A stretch of DNA of 64,000 nucleotides from Amycolatopsis saalfeldensis (GTDB lineage Bacteria; Actinomycetota; Actinomycetes; Mycobacteriales; Pseudonocardiaceae): contig NZ_FOEF01000025.1 in NCBI RefSeq assembly GCF_900110575.1, positions 62,001 to 126,000 of the forward strand, written 5' to 3'. The position numbers were made by a program, and so were the translations under genes. Positions within the stretch are counted from its first letter, which is position 1. Every line of letters starts with the position of its first letter. The notes beneath the pieces were generated by a model. The model saw nothing but the letters and a program-made list of their open reading frames with translations. It searched no databases and had not been told where the DNA came from. Below, piece by piece: positions 34,838-47,365 of the stretch.

Positions 34838-36967
34838 GTGCGCCCCTGGCCCGGAACGCCCTATCCCCTCGGCGCGACCTACGACGGGGTGGGGACCAAC
34901 TTCGCGTTGTTCTCCGAGGTGGCCGAGCACGTCGACCTGTGCCTGTTCGACGACGACGGCACCGAGACGCGGGCGCGCCTGGAGGAGGTGGACGGCTTCG
35001 TCCACCACGGCTACCTGCTCGGCATCGGCCCCGGCCAGCGCTACGGGTTCCGCGTGCACGGCCCGTACGACCCGGAGCGCGGCCTGCGCTGCAACCCGGC
35101 CAAGCTGCTGATCGACCCGTACGCCAAGGCGCTTTCCCGCGGCGTCGACTGGACCGAGGCGCTGTTCGGCTACCGCTTCGACGACCCGGAGCAGCGCAAC
35201 GACGACGACTCCGCGGGCCACGTGCCGTACTCGCTGGTGGTCAGCCCGTTCTTCGACTGGGCCAACGACCGCGCGCCGCGCACCCCGTACCACGAGACGG
35301 TGATCTACGAAGCCCACGTCAAGGGCATGACGATGACGCACCCCTTCGTGCCGGAGCGGTTGCGCGGCACGTACGCGGGGCTGGCGCACCCGGCGGTGGT
35401 GGAGCACCTGAAGAAGCTGGGCGTGACCGCGGTCGAGCTGATGCCGGTGCACCAGTTCGTCACCGACCACGGGCTGGACCAGAAGGGCCTGCGCAACTAC
35501 TGGGGCTACAACACCATCGGCTACTTCGCCCCGCACGACGGCTACGCGGCGATGCCCGGGCAGGGCGGCCAGGTCCAGGAGTTCAAGGGCATGGTCCGCG
35601 CGCTGCACGAGGCGGGCATCGAGGTGATCCTCGACGTCGTCTACAACCACACCGCCGAGGGCAACCACCTGGGCCCGACGCTGTCCATGCGCGGCATCGA
35701 CAACGAGGCCTACTACCGGCTGGTCGAGGACGATCCCCAGTACTACATGGACTACACCGGCACCGGGAACTCGCTGAACGTGCGCAACCCGCACACGTTG
35801 CAGCTGATCATGGACTCACTGCGGTACTGGGTGACCGAGATGCACGTCGACGGGTTCCGGTTCGACCTCGCCTCGGCGCTGGCCCGCGAGTTCTACGACG
35901 TCGACCGGCTGTCCACGTTCTTCGACCTGGTGCAGCAGGACCCGATCGTCAGCCAGGTGAAGCTGATCGCGGAGCCGTGGGACGTCGGCCCCGGCGGCTA
36001 CCAGGTCGGCAACTTCCCGCCGCTGTGGACGGAGTGGAACGGGCAGTTCCGCGACACCGTGCGCGACTTCTGGCGCGGCGAGCAGGCCACGCTCGGCGAG
36101 TTCGCCTCCCGGATCACCGGCTCCTCGGACCTGTACCAGGACGACGGCCGCCGCCCGTTCGCGTCGATCAACTTCGTCACCGCGCACGACGGCTTCACCC
36201 TGACGGACCTGGTGTCCTACAACGAAAAGCACAACGAGGCGAACGGCGAGGACAACCGCGACGGCGCCGACGACAACCGTTCGTGGAACTGCGGGGTCGA
36301 AGGCCCGAGCGACGACCCCGAGGTGGTCGCGCTGCGGGCCCGCCAGCGCCGCAACCTGCTCGCCACCAACCTGCTCTCCCAGGGCGTGCCGATGCTGCTG
36401 CACGGCGACGAGTTCGGCCGCACCCAGCAGGGCAACAACAACGCCTACTGCCAGGACACCGAACTGTCCTGGATGGACTGGGAGCTGGCCTCGGCCAACC
36501 ACGACCTGGTCGAGTTCACCGCCGGGCTGACCGCGTTCCGCCGCGCGCACCCGGTGTTCCGGCGCCGCCGGTTCTTCCAGGGCAAGCCGCTGCGCAAGGG
36601 CGAGGAGCTGGGCGACATCGCCTGGTTCACCCCGGCCGGCGAGGAGATGACCGAGCAGAACTGGGACGACGGCTTCGGCAAGTCCGTGGTCATCTTCCTC
36701 AACGGCGAGGGCATCCCGGACCTCGACCCGCGCGGCATGCGGGTGGTCGACGACTCGTTCCTGCTGGCGTTCAACGCGCACTACGAGGACATCGCGATGA
36801 CCTTGCCGGGCAACGGTTACGGCCGCGAGTGGACCGTGGTCGTGGACACCGCGACCGGCGAGGTCGGGCACGCCGACGGCGAGCTGGTGCCCGGCGGCGG
36901 CAAGCTGAACCTGGCCGCGCGGTCGCTGGTCGTGCTGCAGCGGACCGCCGGAGAGGACGACGAGTGA
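34838..36967 (+). CDS. glgX: Glycogen debranching enzyme GlgX/TreX (first copy)
   Basis: This 709-residue GH13 isoamylase-type enzyme hydrolyses alpha-1,6 branches of glycogen-like glucan. A CBM48 domain leads (PYPLGATYDGVGTNFALFS). The catalytic barrel has nucleophile Asp343 (DGFRFDLAS), acid/base Glu379 (LIAEPWD) and VTAHDGFTL. GTG start with AAGGAGAG ribosome binding site. The stop overlaps the treY GTG by 4 bases, which makes a TreX-TreY-TreZ operon: debranched chains feed TreY directly. Confidence 0.95.
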   Translation: MRPWPGTPYPLGATYDGVGTNFALFSEVAEHVDLCLFDDDGTETRARLEEVDGFVHHGYLLGIGPGQRYGFRVHGPYDPERGLRCNPAKLLIDPYAKALSRGVDWTEALFGYRFDDPEQRNDDDSAGHVPYSLVVSPFFDWANDRAPRTPYHETVIYEAHVKGMTMTHPFVPERLRGTYAGLAHPAVVEHLKKLGVTAVELMPVHQFVTDHGLDQKGLRNYWGYNTIGYFAPHDGYAAMPGQGGQVQEFKGMVRALHEAGIEVILDVVYNHTAEGNHLGPTLSMRGIDNEAYYRLVEDDPQYYMDYTGTGNSLNVRNPHTLQLIMDSLRYWVTEMHVDGFRFDLASALAREFYDVDRLSTFFDLVQQDPIVSQVKLIAEPWDVGPGGYQVGNFPPLWTEWNGQFRDTVRDFWRGEQATLGEFASRITGSSDLYQDDGRRPFASINFVTAHDGFTLTDLVSYNEKHNEANGEDNRDGADDNRSWNCGVEGPSDDPEVVALRARQRRNLLATNLLSQGVPMLLHGDEFGRTQQGNNNAYCQDTELSWMDWELASANHDLVEFTAGLTAFRRAHPVFRRRRFFQGKPLRKGEELGDIAWFTPAGEEMTEQNWDDGFGKSVVIFLNGEGIPDLDPRGMRVVDDSFLLAFNAHYEDIAMTLPGNGYGREWTVVVDTATGEVGHADGELVPGGGKLNLAARSLVVLQRTAGEDDE

Positions 36968-39246
36968 ACAAGCCTTCGTCGACGTACCGGGTTCAGCTGC
37001 GCCCGGAGCTGACCTTCACCGACGCCGCGGAACTGGTCGATTACCTGCGCGCGCTCGGCGTCGGCGCGATGTATGTCTCGCCGGTGCTCGACGCGACTCC
37101 CGGCTCCACCCACGGCTACGACGTGGTCGACCCGACGCGCGCGCGGCCCGAGCTGGGCGGCGAAGAGGCCCGGAAGGCGTTGTCGGCGCGGCTCAAGGCG
37201 GCCGGGCTCGGGCTGGTCGTCGACATCGTGCCGAACCACATGTCCGTCGAGGTGCCGAAGGCCAACGCGTGGTGGTGGGACGTGCTGCGCCACGGCCGTG
37301 AGTCCGCGCACGCCGGGTACTTCGACATCGACTGGAGCCGTGGCCGCCTGCTGCTGCCGGTCCTCGGTGACGATGACGCCGTCGCCGATCTGGCCGTGGA
37401 AGGCGACGAACTCGTTTATTACGACCACCGCTTCCCGCTCGCGCCCGGCACCGATCAGGGGAGTCCGCAGGAGGTCCACGGCCGTCAGCACTACGAGCTG
37501 GTGGGCTGGCGCCGGGGCAACGCGGAGCTGAACTACCGGCGGTTCTTCGACATCACCAACCTCGCCGCGGTCAGCGTCGAGCAGCCCGGGGTGTTCGCCG
37601 AGACGCACGGCGAGGTGCTGCGCTGGGTGGCCGACGGCGACGTCCAGGGCCTGCGCGTGGATCACCCGGACGGCCTCGCCGACCCCGGCGGCTACCTGAC
37701 GCGGCTGCGCGAGGGCGCGCCGGGCGCGTGGCTGGTGGCCGAGAAGATCCTGCACCCCGGCGAAGCGCTGCCGCAGAGCTGGCCGGTGGACGGCACCACG
37801 GGATACGACGCGCTGCGCGAGATCGCGGGGGTGTTCGTCGACCCGGCCGCCGGCCCCGCGTTCACCCGGCTGGCCGCCGAACTGGGCGGCCGCACCGATT
37901 ACCACGCAGTGGAGGAGCAGGCCCGCCGCCTGGTCACCGACCGGATCCTGGTCGCCGAAGTGCGCCGGATCGCCGCGTTGCTGAGCGGCGTGGAGACCGA
38001 AGCGGCACGGGCGGCGGTGGCCGAGGTGATGATCGCGTTCCCGGTCTACCGCTCGTATCTGCCCGAGGGCGGCGAAAACTGGGCCGCGGCGCTCGAGCTG
38101 GCGCGGACCCGGCGGCCGGACCTGGGCGCGGCGCTCGACGCGCTGGACGCGCAGGTGCGCGGCGAGCCCGGCGGCGAGCTGGCCACGCGGATCCAGCAGA
38201 CCTCGGGCATGGTCGTGGCCAAGGGCACCGAGGACACCACCTTCTACCGGTTCACCCGGTTCGCCGCGCTGAACGAGGTCGGCGGCAACCCGGACCGGTT
38301 CGGCCTCGGCGTCGCGGACTTCCACGTGCTGGCGGAGAACCGCGCCGCGGCGTACCCGGCGACGATGACCGCGCTGACCACCCACGACACCAAGCGTTCC
38401 GAGGACACGCGGGCGCGCCTGGCCGTGCTGTCGGAGGTGCCGGACGAGTTCGCCGCCGCGGTCCGGCGGTGGACCGCGCGCCGGCCGGTCGACGAGCCCG
38501 CGCTGAACCTGCTGGCCTGGCAGACGCTCGTCGGGGCGTGGCCGATCAGCGCCGAGCGGCTGCGTGGCTACCTGGACAAGGCGGCCAAGGAGTCGAAGCT
38601 CCGCACCACTTGGACCGACCACGACGAGCCGTTCGAACGGGCCGTCGCCGCGTGGCCCGGGCAGGTGCTGGGCGACGCCGAGCTGGCCGCCGACGTCGAG
38701 GCGTTCGTCGAGCGCGTGCGCGGGCCGGGCTGGGTGAACTCGCTCGGCCAGAAGCTGGTGCAGCTGGCCGGCCCCGGCGTCCCGGACGTCTACCAGGGCA
38801 CCGAGCTGTGGGACCTTTCGCTGGTGGACCCGGACAACCGGCGCGAGGTGGACTACGGCGTGCGCCGCGAGGCCCTCGGCCGGGTGCTGGCGGGCGAGCA
38901 GCCGGAGGTCGACGAGACCGGCGCGGCCAAGCTGCTGGTGGTGCAGAAAACGCTGACGCTGCGGCGGGATCGGCCCGAACTGTTCACCGGCTACCGGCCG
39001 CTGCACGCCGAGGGCGCCGCAGCCGACCACCTGCTGGCGTTCCAGCGCGGCGAGGACCTGGCCGTGGCTGTGACCCGGCTGCCGGTCGGGCTGGCGCGCG
39101 AGGGCGGCTGGCGCGACACCGTGCTGCCGTTGACCGAGGGTGTCTGGACCGACGTGCTCACCGGCCGCGCTGTCGGCGACCGGCCGGCCGCGCTCTCGCT
39201 GTTCGACCGCTACCCGGTGGCTTTGCTGGTACGAGGGGACTCCTGA
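36964..39246 (+). CDS. treY: Maltooligosyltrehalose synthase
   Basis: This 760-residue GH13 enzyme converts the reducing-end maltose unit of a glucan chain to a trehalosyl unit. It begins STYRVQLRPELTF, the family start. Active-site residues are Asp233 (LRVDHPDGLADP) and Glu260 (WLVAEKIL); TTHDTKRSEDTRAR is the usual later motif. Its GTG lies within the glgX stop region (GTGA), and its stop is joined to the treZ ATG (TGATG), so all three proteins should be made in proportion. Confidence 0.96.
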   Translation: MNKPSSTYRVQLRPELTFTDAAELVDYLRALGVGAMYVSPVLDATPGSTHGYDVVDPTRARPELGGEEARKALSARLKAAGLGLVVDIVPNHMSVEVPKANAWWWDVLRHGRESAHAGYFDIDWSRGRLLLPVLGDDDAVADLAVEGDELVYYDHRFPLAPGTDQGSPQEVHGRQHYELVGWRRGNAELNYRRFFDITNLAAVSVEQPGVFAETHGEVLRWVADGDVQGLRVDHPDGLADPGGYLTRLREGAPGAWLVAEKILHPGEALPQSWPVDGTTGYDALREIAGVFVDPAAGPAFTRLAAELGGRTDYHAVEEQARRLVTDRILVAEVRRIAALLSGVETEAARAAVAEVMIAFPVYRSYLPEGGENWAAALELARTRRPDLGAALDALDAQVRGEPGGELATRIQQTSGMVVAKGTEDTTFYRFTRFAALNEVGGNPDRFGLGVADFHVLAENRAAAYPATMTALTTHDTKRSEDTRARLAVLSEVPDEFAAAVRRWTARRPVDEPALNLLAWQTLVGAWPISAERLRGYLDKAAKESKLRTTWTDHDEPFERAVAAWPGQVLGDAELAADVEAFVERVRGPGWVNSLGQKLVQLAGPGVPDVYQGTELWDLSLVDPDNRREVDYGVRREALGRVLAGEQPEVDETGAAKLLVVQKTLTLRRDRPELFTGYRPLHAEGAAADHLLAFQRGEDLAVAVTRLPVGLAREGGWRDTVLPLTEGVWTDVLTGRAVGDRPAALSLFDRYPVALLVRGDS

Positions 39247-40973
39247 TGTTCACGGTGTGGGCGCCCGAGGCCGAACGCGTGCGGGTGCGGGTCGACGGCG
39301 CCGACCACGCCATGACAGCGGCGACCGGCGGCTGGTGGCGCGCCGACGTCACCGGCACCGACTACGCGTTCCTGCTCGGCGATGACGAAAAGCCACTGCC
39401 GGACCCGCGTTCGCTTCGCCAGCCCCACGGCGTGCACGAGGCCTCCCGCGTGTACGACCACTCGGCGTTCGCGTGGACCGACAGCGGTTGGACCGGACGC
39501 CCACTGCCCGGCGGTGTCGTCTACGAGCTGCACCTGGGCACGTTCACCGGAGGCGGCACGTTCGACTCGGCCATCGAACGGCTGGGCCACCTGGTGGACC
39601 TCGGCATCACCCACGTCGAACTGCTGCCGGTGAACTCCTTCGACGGCACCGCGGGCTGGGGTTACGACGGCGTGCTGTGGGGCGCGGTGCACGAGCCGTA
39701 CGGCGGGCCGGACGGGCTGAAGCGCTTCGTCGACGCCTGCCACGCACGCGGTCTGGCGGTGGTGCTCGACGTGGTCTACAACCACCTCGGCCCGTCCGGC
39801 GCCTACCTCGACCGGTTCGGCCCGTACTTCGCCGGGGCCACCGACTGGGGCGCCGGGCTGAACCTCGACGGCCCGGGCTCCGACGAGGTCCGCCGGTACG
39901 TGATCGACAACGCGCTCGGCTGGCTGCGTGACTTCCACGCCGACGGCCTGCGCCTCGACGCCGTGCACGCCCTGGTCGACAAGCGCGCGACGCACCTGCT
40001 GGAGGAGCTGGCCGCCGAGGTCGAGGAGCTGTCCGCGGCGGTGCGGCGGCCGCTCACGCTGATCGCGGAGTCCGACCAGAACGACCCGAAGCTCGTCACC
40101 ACCCGCGAAGGCGGCGGCTACGGGCTGGGCGCGCAGTGGTCCGACGACCTGCACCACGCGTTGCACGTCCGGCTCACCGGCGAGACCACCGGGTACTACA
40201 CCGACTTCGCCGCGCCGGGCGCGCTCCCGAAGACGTTGCGCGAGGTCTTCTTCCACAACGGCACCTGGTCCTCGTTCCGCGAGCGGACGCACGGGCGCCC
40301 CCTCGACACCCGCAAGGCGCTCGGCCACCGGTTCCTCGCCTACCTGCAGAACCACGACCAGATCGGCAACCGCGCGACCGGCGACCGGCTCTCGGCCACG
40401 GTCTCGCCGGGCAAGCTGGCCTGCGGCGCGGCGGTGGTGTTCTGCTCGCCGTACACGCCGATGGTGTTCATGGGCGAGGAGTGGGCCGCGAGCACGCCGT
40501 GGCAGTTCTTCGCCTCGTTCCCGGACCCGGTGCTGGCCGAGGCGGTGCGCACGGGGCGGCGGCGCGAGTTCGGCCGGCACGGCTGGGGCGAGGCCGACGT
40601 GCCGGACCCGATGGACCCGGCCACCGTCGCCCGCTCCCGGCTCGACTGGGCCGAGCCCGGCCGCGAAGGCCACCGCGAGATGCTCGAGCTGTACCGGACG
40701 CTGATCCGGTTGCGGCGGGAGCGTCCGGAGCTGGCCGACCCGCGGCTGGCCGGGCTCGTGGTGGAGGCCGCGCCGGACGACTCCTGGCTCGTGCTGCACC
40801 GCGGCGCGCTGCGGCTGGCGTGCAACTTCGGTGCCGAAGAGGTCACCGTCCCGCTGGGCGGTACGGCCGACGAGGTGCTGCTGACCTGGGGCGCGCCCGG
40901 GCCCGACCTGGCGGGCCAGGCGGCCGTGCGCCTGCCGGGGGAGTCGTTCGCGCTGGTCAGCACCGGTCCCTGA
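39246..40973 (+). CDS. treZ: Maltooligosyltrehalose trehalohydrolase
   Basis: This 575-residue GH13 enzyme releases free trehalose from the TreY product. It has an N-terminal CBM48 (FTVWAPEAERVRV), WGYDGVLWGAVHEPYGGPDG, nucleophile Asp238 (DGLRLDAVHAL), acid/base Glu275 (LIAESDQND) and the QNHDQIGNRATGDR motif. The ATG overlaps the treY stop by one base. It ends the glgX-treY-treZ operon; an 80-base gap separates it from the second glgX. Confidence 0.96.
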   Translation: MFTVWAPEAERVRVRVDGADHAMTAATGGWWRADVTGTDYAFLLGDDEKPLPDPRSLRQPHGVHEASRVYDHSAFAWTDSGWTGRPLPGGVVYELHLGTFTGGGTFDSAIERLGHLVDLGITHVELLPVNSFDGTAGWGYDGVLWGAVHEPYGGPDGLKRFVDACHARGLAVVLDVVYNHLGPSGAYLDRFGPYFAGATDWGAGLNLDGPGSDEVRRYVIDNALGWLRDFHADGLRLDAVHALVDKRATHLLEELAAEVEELSAAVRRPLTLIAESDQNDPKLVTTREGGGYGLGAQWSDDLHHALHVRLTGETTGYYTDFAAPGALPKTLREVFFHNGTWSSFRERTHGRPLDTRKALGHRFLAYLQNHDQIGNRATGDRLSATVSPGKLACGAAVVFCSPYTPMVFMGEEWAASTPWQFFASFPDPVLAEAVRTGRRREFGRHGWGEADVPDPMDPATVARSRLDWAEPGREGHREMLELYRTLIRLRRERPELADPRLAGLVVEAAPDDSWLVLHRGALRLACNFGAEEVTVPLGGTADEVLLTWGAPGPDLAGQAAVRLPGESFALVSTGP

Positions 40974-41053
40974 GGCCCGCCAGGGTCTGGCCGAACCCCT
41001 GACCCGGACGTGCACCGGTCCCGTTCGGGCGCGGACTTTGGGAAGATCTGCGC

Positions 41054-43201
41054 ATGGCCACGCGACCCGCATCCGACACCCAGGTCCTCGCCGGACGACC
41101 GTTCCCGCTCGGGGCCCACCCCGAGGCCGGGGGCGTGCGCTTCGCCGTCACCTCCGCCGTCGCCGACGCCGTGGAGGTCTGCCTGATCGCCGACGACGGG
41201 TCCGAGCGCCGCATCGAGCTCACCGAGCGCACCTTCGGCGTGTGGCACGGCCTGGTCCCCGGCGTGACTCCCGGGCAGCGGTACGGCTACCGCGTGCACG
41301 GCCCGTACGACCCGTCGCGCGGGCTTCGCTGCAACCCGGCGAAGCTGCTCGTGGACCCGTACGCCTACCGCATCACCGGACGGCTCACGAACCTGCACGC
41401 CGCGCAGGGCTTCGTCGGCGACCCGGCCCGCGGCCCGGCGTCCACTGTGGACTCACTGGGCAGCGTGCCGCTCTCGGTGGTGATGTCGCCGGGCGGGCCG
41501 GACACCGGCGCGAAGCCGGAGGTGCCGTTCGAGGAGTCGGTGATCTACGAGGTGCACGTGAAGGGGTTCACGGAGCAGCACCCGTTCATCCCGGAGGCGC
41601 TGCGCGGCACCTACCTCGGCCTCGCGCACCCGGTGTCGATCGAGCACCTGGCCCGGCTCGGCGTCACCACGGTCGAGCTGCTGCCGGTGCACGCGTTCAC
41701 CGACGAGCCGTCGCTGATCCGCGCGGGACGGCACAACTACTGGGGCTACTCGCCGCTCGGCTACTTCGCGCCGCACCCGCGCTACGCGAGCGAGCCGGGG
41801 CGTGAGGTCGAGGAGTTCCGCACCATGGTGGCGGCGCTGCACGCGGCCAACATCGAGGTGATCGTCGACGTCGTGTTCAACCACACCTGCGAGGGCGGGC
41901 CGGACGGGCCGACGCTGTCGCTGCGCGGGCTCGACGCCCCGGCCTACTACCTGCACACCAAACGCGGGCACATGGCCGACATCACCGGCTGCGGCAACAC
42001 CCTCGACGCGGGCTCGCCCACCGTCGTCCGCCTGGTCACCGACTCCCTGCGGTACTGGACGCAGGAGCTGGGCGTGGACGGCTTCCGCTTCGACCTGGCC
42101 AGCACGCTGGGCCGCCCGCGCGGCGGCATGTTCGACCGCGATTCGACCATGCTCACGGCCATCACCACCGACCCGGTGCTCTCGGGCTGCAAGCTCATCG
42201 CCGAGCCGTGGGACGCGACGGGGGAGGGCTACCGCGTCGGCGACTTCGGCGCGCAGTGGGCCGAGTGGAACGGCCGCTACCGCGACACCCTGCGTGACTT
42301 CTGGCGCGGCGCGACGGGCGTGCGCGACCTCGCCTTCCGGCTTTCCGGGTCGTCGGACCTCTACGACCACAACCTGCGCCGCCCGTGGCAGTCGATCAAC
42401 TTCGTCACCGCGCACGACGGCTTCACCCTGCGGGACCTGGTGTCCTACAACGACAAGCACAACGAGGACAACGGCGAGGACAACCGCGACGGCACCGACG
42501 ACAACCGCTCGTGGAACCACGGGGTGGAGGGCGAGACCGACGACGCGGCCGTGCTCGCGCTGCGCACCCGCCAGGCCCGCAACCTGCTCGCCACGCTGCT
42601 GCTGTCCACCGGCACGCCGATGCTCACCGCGGGCGACGAGATGTGGCGCACCCAGGGCGGCAACAACAACGCCTACTGCCTCGACGACGAGACGTCCTGG
42701 CTCGACTGGACGCCTTCGGCGGCCTCGGAGCCGATGCTCGCCTTCACCCGGCGGCTGGTCCGCATCCGCGCCGAGAGCCCGGCGCTGCGCCAGCCGGAGT
42801 TCTTCGAGGGCCGGACCACGCCCACCGGCAAGCCCGACCTGATCTGGTTCCGCCCCGACGGCGAGGAGTTCGACGAGGTCGACTGGTTCGACGAGGACCG
42901 CCGCTCGCTCTGCCTGTGGATCGACGGCTCCAACAGCCAGGCCCGCAACCGCGAGGGCGCGCTGGTCACCGACCACTCGTGGCTGCTCGTCCTGCACGCC
43001 GGCGACGAGCCGCTCGAGGTGGTGCTGCCCGGCCGCGAGTACGGCGAGACCTACAAGCCCACCCTCGACACCAGCACCGCCGACGGGGTTTCCGGCCATC
43101 CCGCCGTGCTGGAGCCGAAGGCGCGCATCACCGTCGAGGCCCGGTCGCTGCTGCTTTTGCGGGCCCCGCGCGATTTCGTGGAAGGGCCGCAGACGCCGTG
43201 A
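41054..43201 (+). CDS. glgX: Glycogen debranching enzyme GlgX-like (second copy)
   Basis: This 715-residue GH13 isoamylase-type paralogue of the glgX at 34838 shares CBM48, YWGYSPLGYFAPHPRY, nucleophile Asp347 (DGFRFDLAS), acid/base Glu384 (LIAEPWDA) and VTAHDGFTL, so it should be active. It differs around the substrate loops: LHTKRGHMADITGCGNTL replaces the copy-one segment DDPQYYMDYTGTGNSL. A different chain-length preference is therefore possible. It stands alone between treZ and glgE, each with a gap of 80 to 245 bases. Confidence 0.94.
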   Translation: MATRPASDTQVLAGRPFPLGAHPEAGGVRFAVTSAVADAVEVCLIADDGSERRIELTERTFGVWHGLVPGVTPGQRYGYRVHGPYDPSRGLRCNPAKLLVDPYAYRITGRLTNLHAAQGFVGDPARGPASTVDSLGSVPLSVVMSPGGPDTGAKPEVPFEESVIYEVHVKGFTEQHPFIPEALRGTYLGLAHPVSIEHLARLGVTTVELLPVHAFTDEPSLIRAGRHNYWGYSPLGYFAPHPRYASEPGREVEEFRTMVAALHAANIEVIVDVVFNHTCEGGPDGPTLSLRGLDAPAYYLHTKRGHMADITGCGNTLDAGSPTVVRLVTDSLRYWTQELGVDGFRFDLASTLGRPRGGMFDRDSTMLTAITTDPVLSGCKLIAEPWDATGEGYRVGDFGAQWAEWNGRYRDTLRDFWRGATGVRDLAFRLSGSSDLYDHNLRRPWQSINFVTAHDGFTLRDLVSYNDKHNEDNGEDNRDGTDDNRSWNHGVEGETDDAAVLALRTRQARNLLATLLLSTGTPMLTAGDEMWRTQGGNNNAYCLDDETSWLDWTPSAASEPMLAFTRRLVRIRAESPALRQPEFFEGRTTPTGKPDLIWFRPDGEEFDEVDWFDEDRRSLCLWIDGSNSQARNREGALVTDHSWLLVLHAGDEPLEVVLPGREYGETYKPTLDTSTADGVSGHPAVLEPKARITVEARSLLLLRAPRDFVEGPQTP

Positions 43202-43446
43202 GGAACCCGGCTCGAACACAGCCGCGAAACACAAAAGTCGCGTGATGTTCACGATTTCGCTGCGCGGGTCCCGGCGTGCCGAAACCCGTAACGTGAAAGA
43301 ACTTCCGCTCCGATGGAGTCGTGTCGCCCGTCCGGGTGGCGGGTAGGTTCGGGGAAAGGCCCCGCTGTCAAGGGCTTTGATCGAATCAGGCACACTGACC
43401 GTGCTCGCGTCCGCACAGTCACGAATTCGGTTAAAGGGGCGTTGCC

Positions 43447-45423
43447 ATGACCGGCCGGCTCGGTATCGACGAGGTCACGCCCACCGTGAGCTGTGGCCGG
43501 TATCCGGCCAAAGCCGTTGTGGGAGAACACTTCCCGGTGTCCGCGACGGTGTGGCGCGAAGGCCACGACGCGGTGTCGGCCACCGTCGCCTGGCGCGGGC
43601 CGGGCGACCGGGTGTCGCGCCAGACCCGGATGGTGGAGCAGGGCACCGGGCTCGACCGGTTCGCCGCCGTGGTGGTGCCCGACGCCGAGGGCATGTGGAC
43701 CTACCGCGTCGACGCGTGGAGCGATCCCTGGGCGACCTGGGAGCACGCCGTGGAGGTCAAGATCGCGGCCGGGCAAGGGCCCGGCGAGCTGGAGAACGAC
43801 CTCGAGAACGGCGCGCGCCTGCTCGACCGCGTGTCCCGCCGCCCCGACCGCCGCGCCGAGCGCGGCCTGCTGGCCGGCGCCGCCGCGGCGCTGCGCGACG
43901 ACGAGTGCGACCTGGCCGGGCGCGTCGGCCCCGCGTTGTCGCCGGAGATCCGCCGGCTGATGCACGAGTTCCCGGTGCGCGAGCTGATCACCAAGGGCAA
44001 GCCGCTCAAGCTGTGGGTCGACCGCAAGCGCGCCGCGTTCGGCTCCTGGTACGAGCTGTTCCCGCGGTCCACCGGCGGGGTCGACGAGCACGGCCGGGCG
44101 GTGCACGGCACCTTCGCCACCGCCGCCGACGCGCTCGATCGCGTCGCGGGCATGGGCTTCGACGTCGTGTACCTGCCGCCGATCCACCCGATCGGGCGAG
44201 TGAACCGCAAGGGCCCCAACAACACCCTCGGCGCCGGGCCGGAGGACGTCGGCTCGCCGTGGGCGATCGGCGCCGACGAGGGCGGCCACGACGCGATCCA
44301 CCCGGACCTCGGCACGATGGAGGACTTCGACGAGTTCACCGCGCGCGCCGAGGGCCTCGGCCTGGAGGTCGCGCTCGACCTCGCGCTGCAGGCCGCGCCC
44401 GATCACCCGTGGGTGCTCAAGCACCCCGAGTTCTTCACCACCCGCCCGGACGGCTCGATCGCGTACGCCGAGAACCCGCCGAAGAAGTACCAGGACATCT
44501 TCCCGGTCAACTTCGACAACGACCCGCGCGGCATCTACGACGAGGTGCTGCGGGTCGTGCTCCACTGGGTTTCGCACGGGGTGCGCATCTTCCGGGTGGA
44601 CAACCCGCACACCAAGCCGCCGGACTTCTGGGCCTGGCTGATCCAGTCGGTCAAGGACGCGCACCCGGACGTGCTGTTCCTGGCCGAGGCGTTCACCCGC
44701 CCGGCGCGGCTGTGGGGGCTGGCCAAGCTCGGCTTCACCCAGAGCTACACCTACTTCACCTGGCGCACGACCAAGGAGGAGCTGGTCGAGTTCGGCGTCG
44801 ACCTGGTGGAGCACTGGGACCACGGCCGGCCGAACCTGTTCGTCAACACCCCGGACATCCTGCACGAGTCGCTGCAGCACGGCGGCCCCGGCATGTTCGC
44901 GTTGCGGGCGGCGCTCGCCGCCACGCTGTCGCCGACCTGGGGGGTGTACTCCGGCTACGAGCTGTTCGAGCACGAGCCGGTGCGCCCGGGCAGCGAGGAG
45001 TACCTCGACTCGGAGAAGTACCAGCTGCGCCCGCGCGACTTCGCCAGGGCGCTGGCCGAAGGCCGTTCGCTGGAACCGTGGATCACCAAGCTGAACGCGA
45101 TCCGGCACGCGCACCCGGCGCTGCACGGCATGCGGTCGCTGCGGTTCCACCACATCGACAACGGCGCGCTGCTGGCTTACTCCAAACAGGACCCGGCCAC
45201 CGGCGACACCGTGGTGACGGTGGTCAACCTCGACCCGCACGGCGCCCAGGAGGGCACCCTCTGGCTCGACCTCGACGCGCTCGGGTTCGAGTGGCACGAG
45301 CGGCTGATCGCGCACGACGAGGTCACCGGGGAAACCTGGGACTGGGGCCAGGCGAACTTCGTCCGGCTCGAACCGTGGCGCGCGGTGGCCCACGTGGTCT
45401 CCGTCCGGCGCCGGCTCGCGTAA
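43447..45423 (+). CDS. glgE: Alpha-1,4-glucan:maltose-1-phosphate maltosyltransferase
   Basis: This 658-residue GH13 subfamily 3 enzyme extends alpha-glucan using maltose-1-phosphate. An N-terminal beta domain (residues 1-115) and helical domain come first, then the barrel with [29 protein letters not shown], nucleophile Asp385 ([12 protein letters not shown]) and acid/base Glu414 (LAEAFTRP). GTPDILHE-type [14 protein letters not shown] is a GlgE hallmark. ATG follows AAAGGGGCG. It leads the glgE-treS-mak-glgB group. The 245-base gap upstream holds no gene and could carry the operon promoter. Confidence 0.97.
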   Translation: MTGRLGIDEVTPTVSCGRYPAKAVVGEHFPVSATVWREGHDAVSATVAWRGPGDRVSRQTRMVEQGTGLDRFAAVVVPDAEGMWTYRVDAWSDPWATWEHAVEVKIAAGQGPGELENDLENGARLLDRVSRRPDRRAERGLLAGAAAALRDDECDLAGRVGPALSPEIRRLMHEFPVRELITKGKPLKLWVDRKRAAFGSWYELFPRSTGGVDEHGRAVHGTFATAADALDRVAGMGFDVVYLPPIHPIGRVNRKGPNNTLGAGPEDVGSPWAIGADEGGHDAIHPDLGTMEDFDEFTARAEGLGLEVALDLALQAAPDHPWVLKHPEFFTTRPDGSIAYAENPPKKYQDIFPVNFDNDPRGIYDEVLRVVLHWVSHGVRIFRVDNPHTKPPDFWAWLIQSVKDAHPDVLFLAEAFTRPARLWGLAKLGFTQSYTYFTWRTTKEELVEFGVDLVEHWDHGRPNLFVNTPDILHESLQHGGPGMFALRAALAATLSPTWGVYSGYELFEHEPVRPGSEEYLDSEKYQLRPRDFARALAEGRSLEPWITKLNAIRHAHPALHGMRSLRFHHIDNGALLAYSKQDPATGDTVVTVVNLDPHGAQEGTLWLDLDALGFEWHERLIAHDEVTGETWDWGQANFVRLEPWRAVAHVVSVRRRLA

Positions 45424-45550
45424 CGACTCGCGGCGCTTCTCGACAACTCAGCACCCCGGCAACTCAGCGGATTCATCAACCACCCTGCGCCCGCGGCATG
45501 CGGCAGGGACGATCGAACGTACCCAGCGAACGCGGGACGAGGTGGAGTTC

Positions 45551-47361
<1,811 letters not shown>

Positions 47362-47365
<4 letters not shown>

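Noticed and set aside
36817-39030. Long antisense frames opposite treY and other GC-rich genes
   Set aside because: Composition (Arg, His, Val and Gly rich, no motifs) is that expected from the complementary strand of high-GC codons; none has a start signal or family resemblance.
34939-39246. 1435-residue plus-strand frame that looks like a fusion with treY
   Set aside because: The first ~675 residues are a shadow of glgX. treY starts at 36964 with a coupled GTG, so there is no fusion.
37728-40973. 1081-residue plus-strand frame ending in treZ
   Set aside because: The N-terminal half is a shadow of treY in another frame; the treZ ATG at 39246 is the true start.
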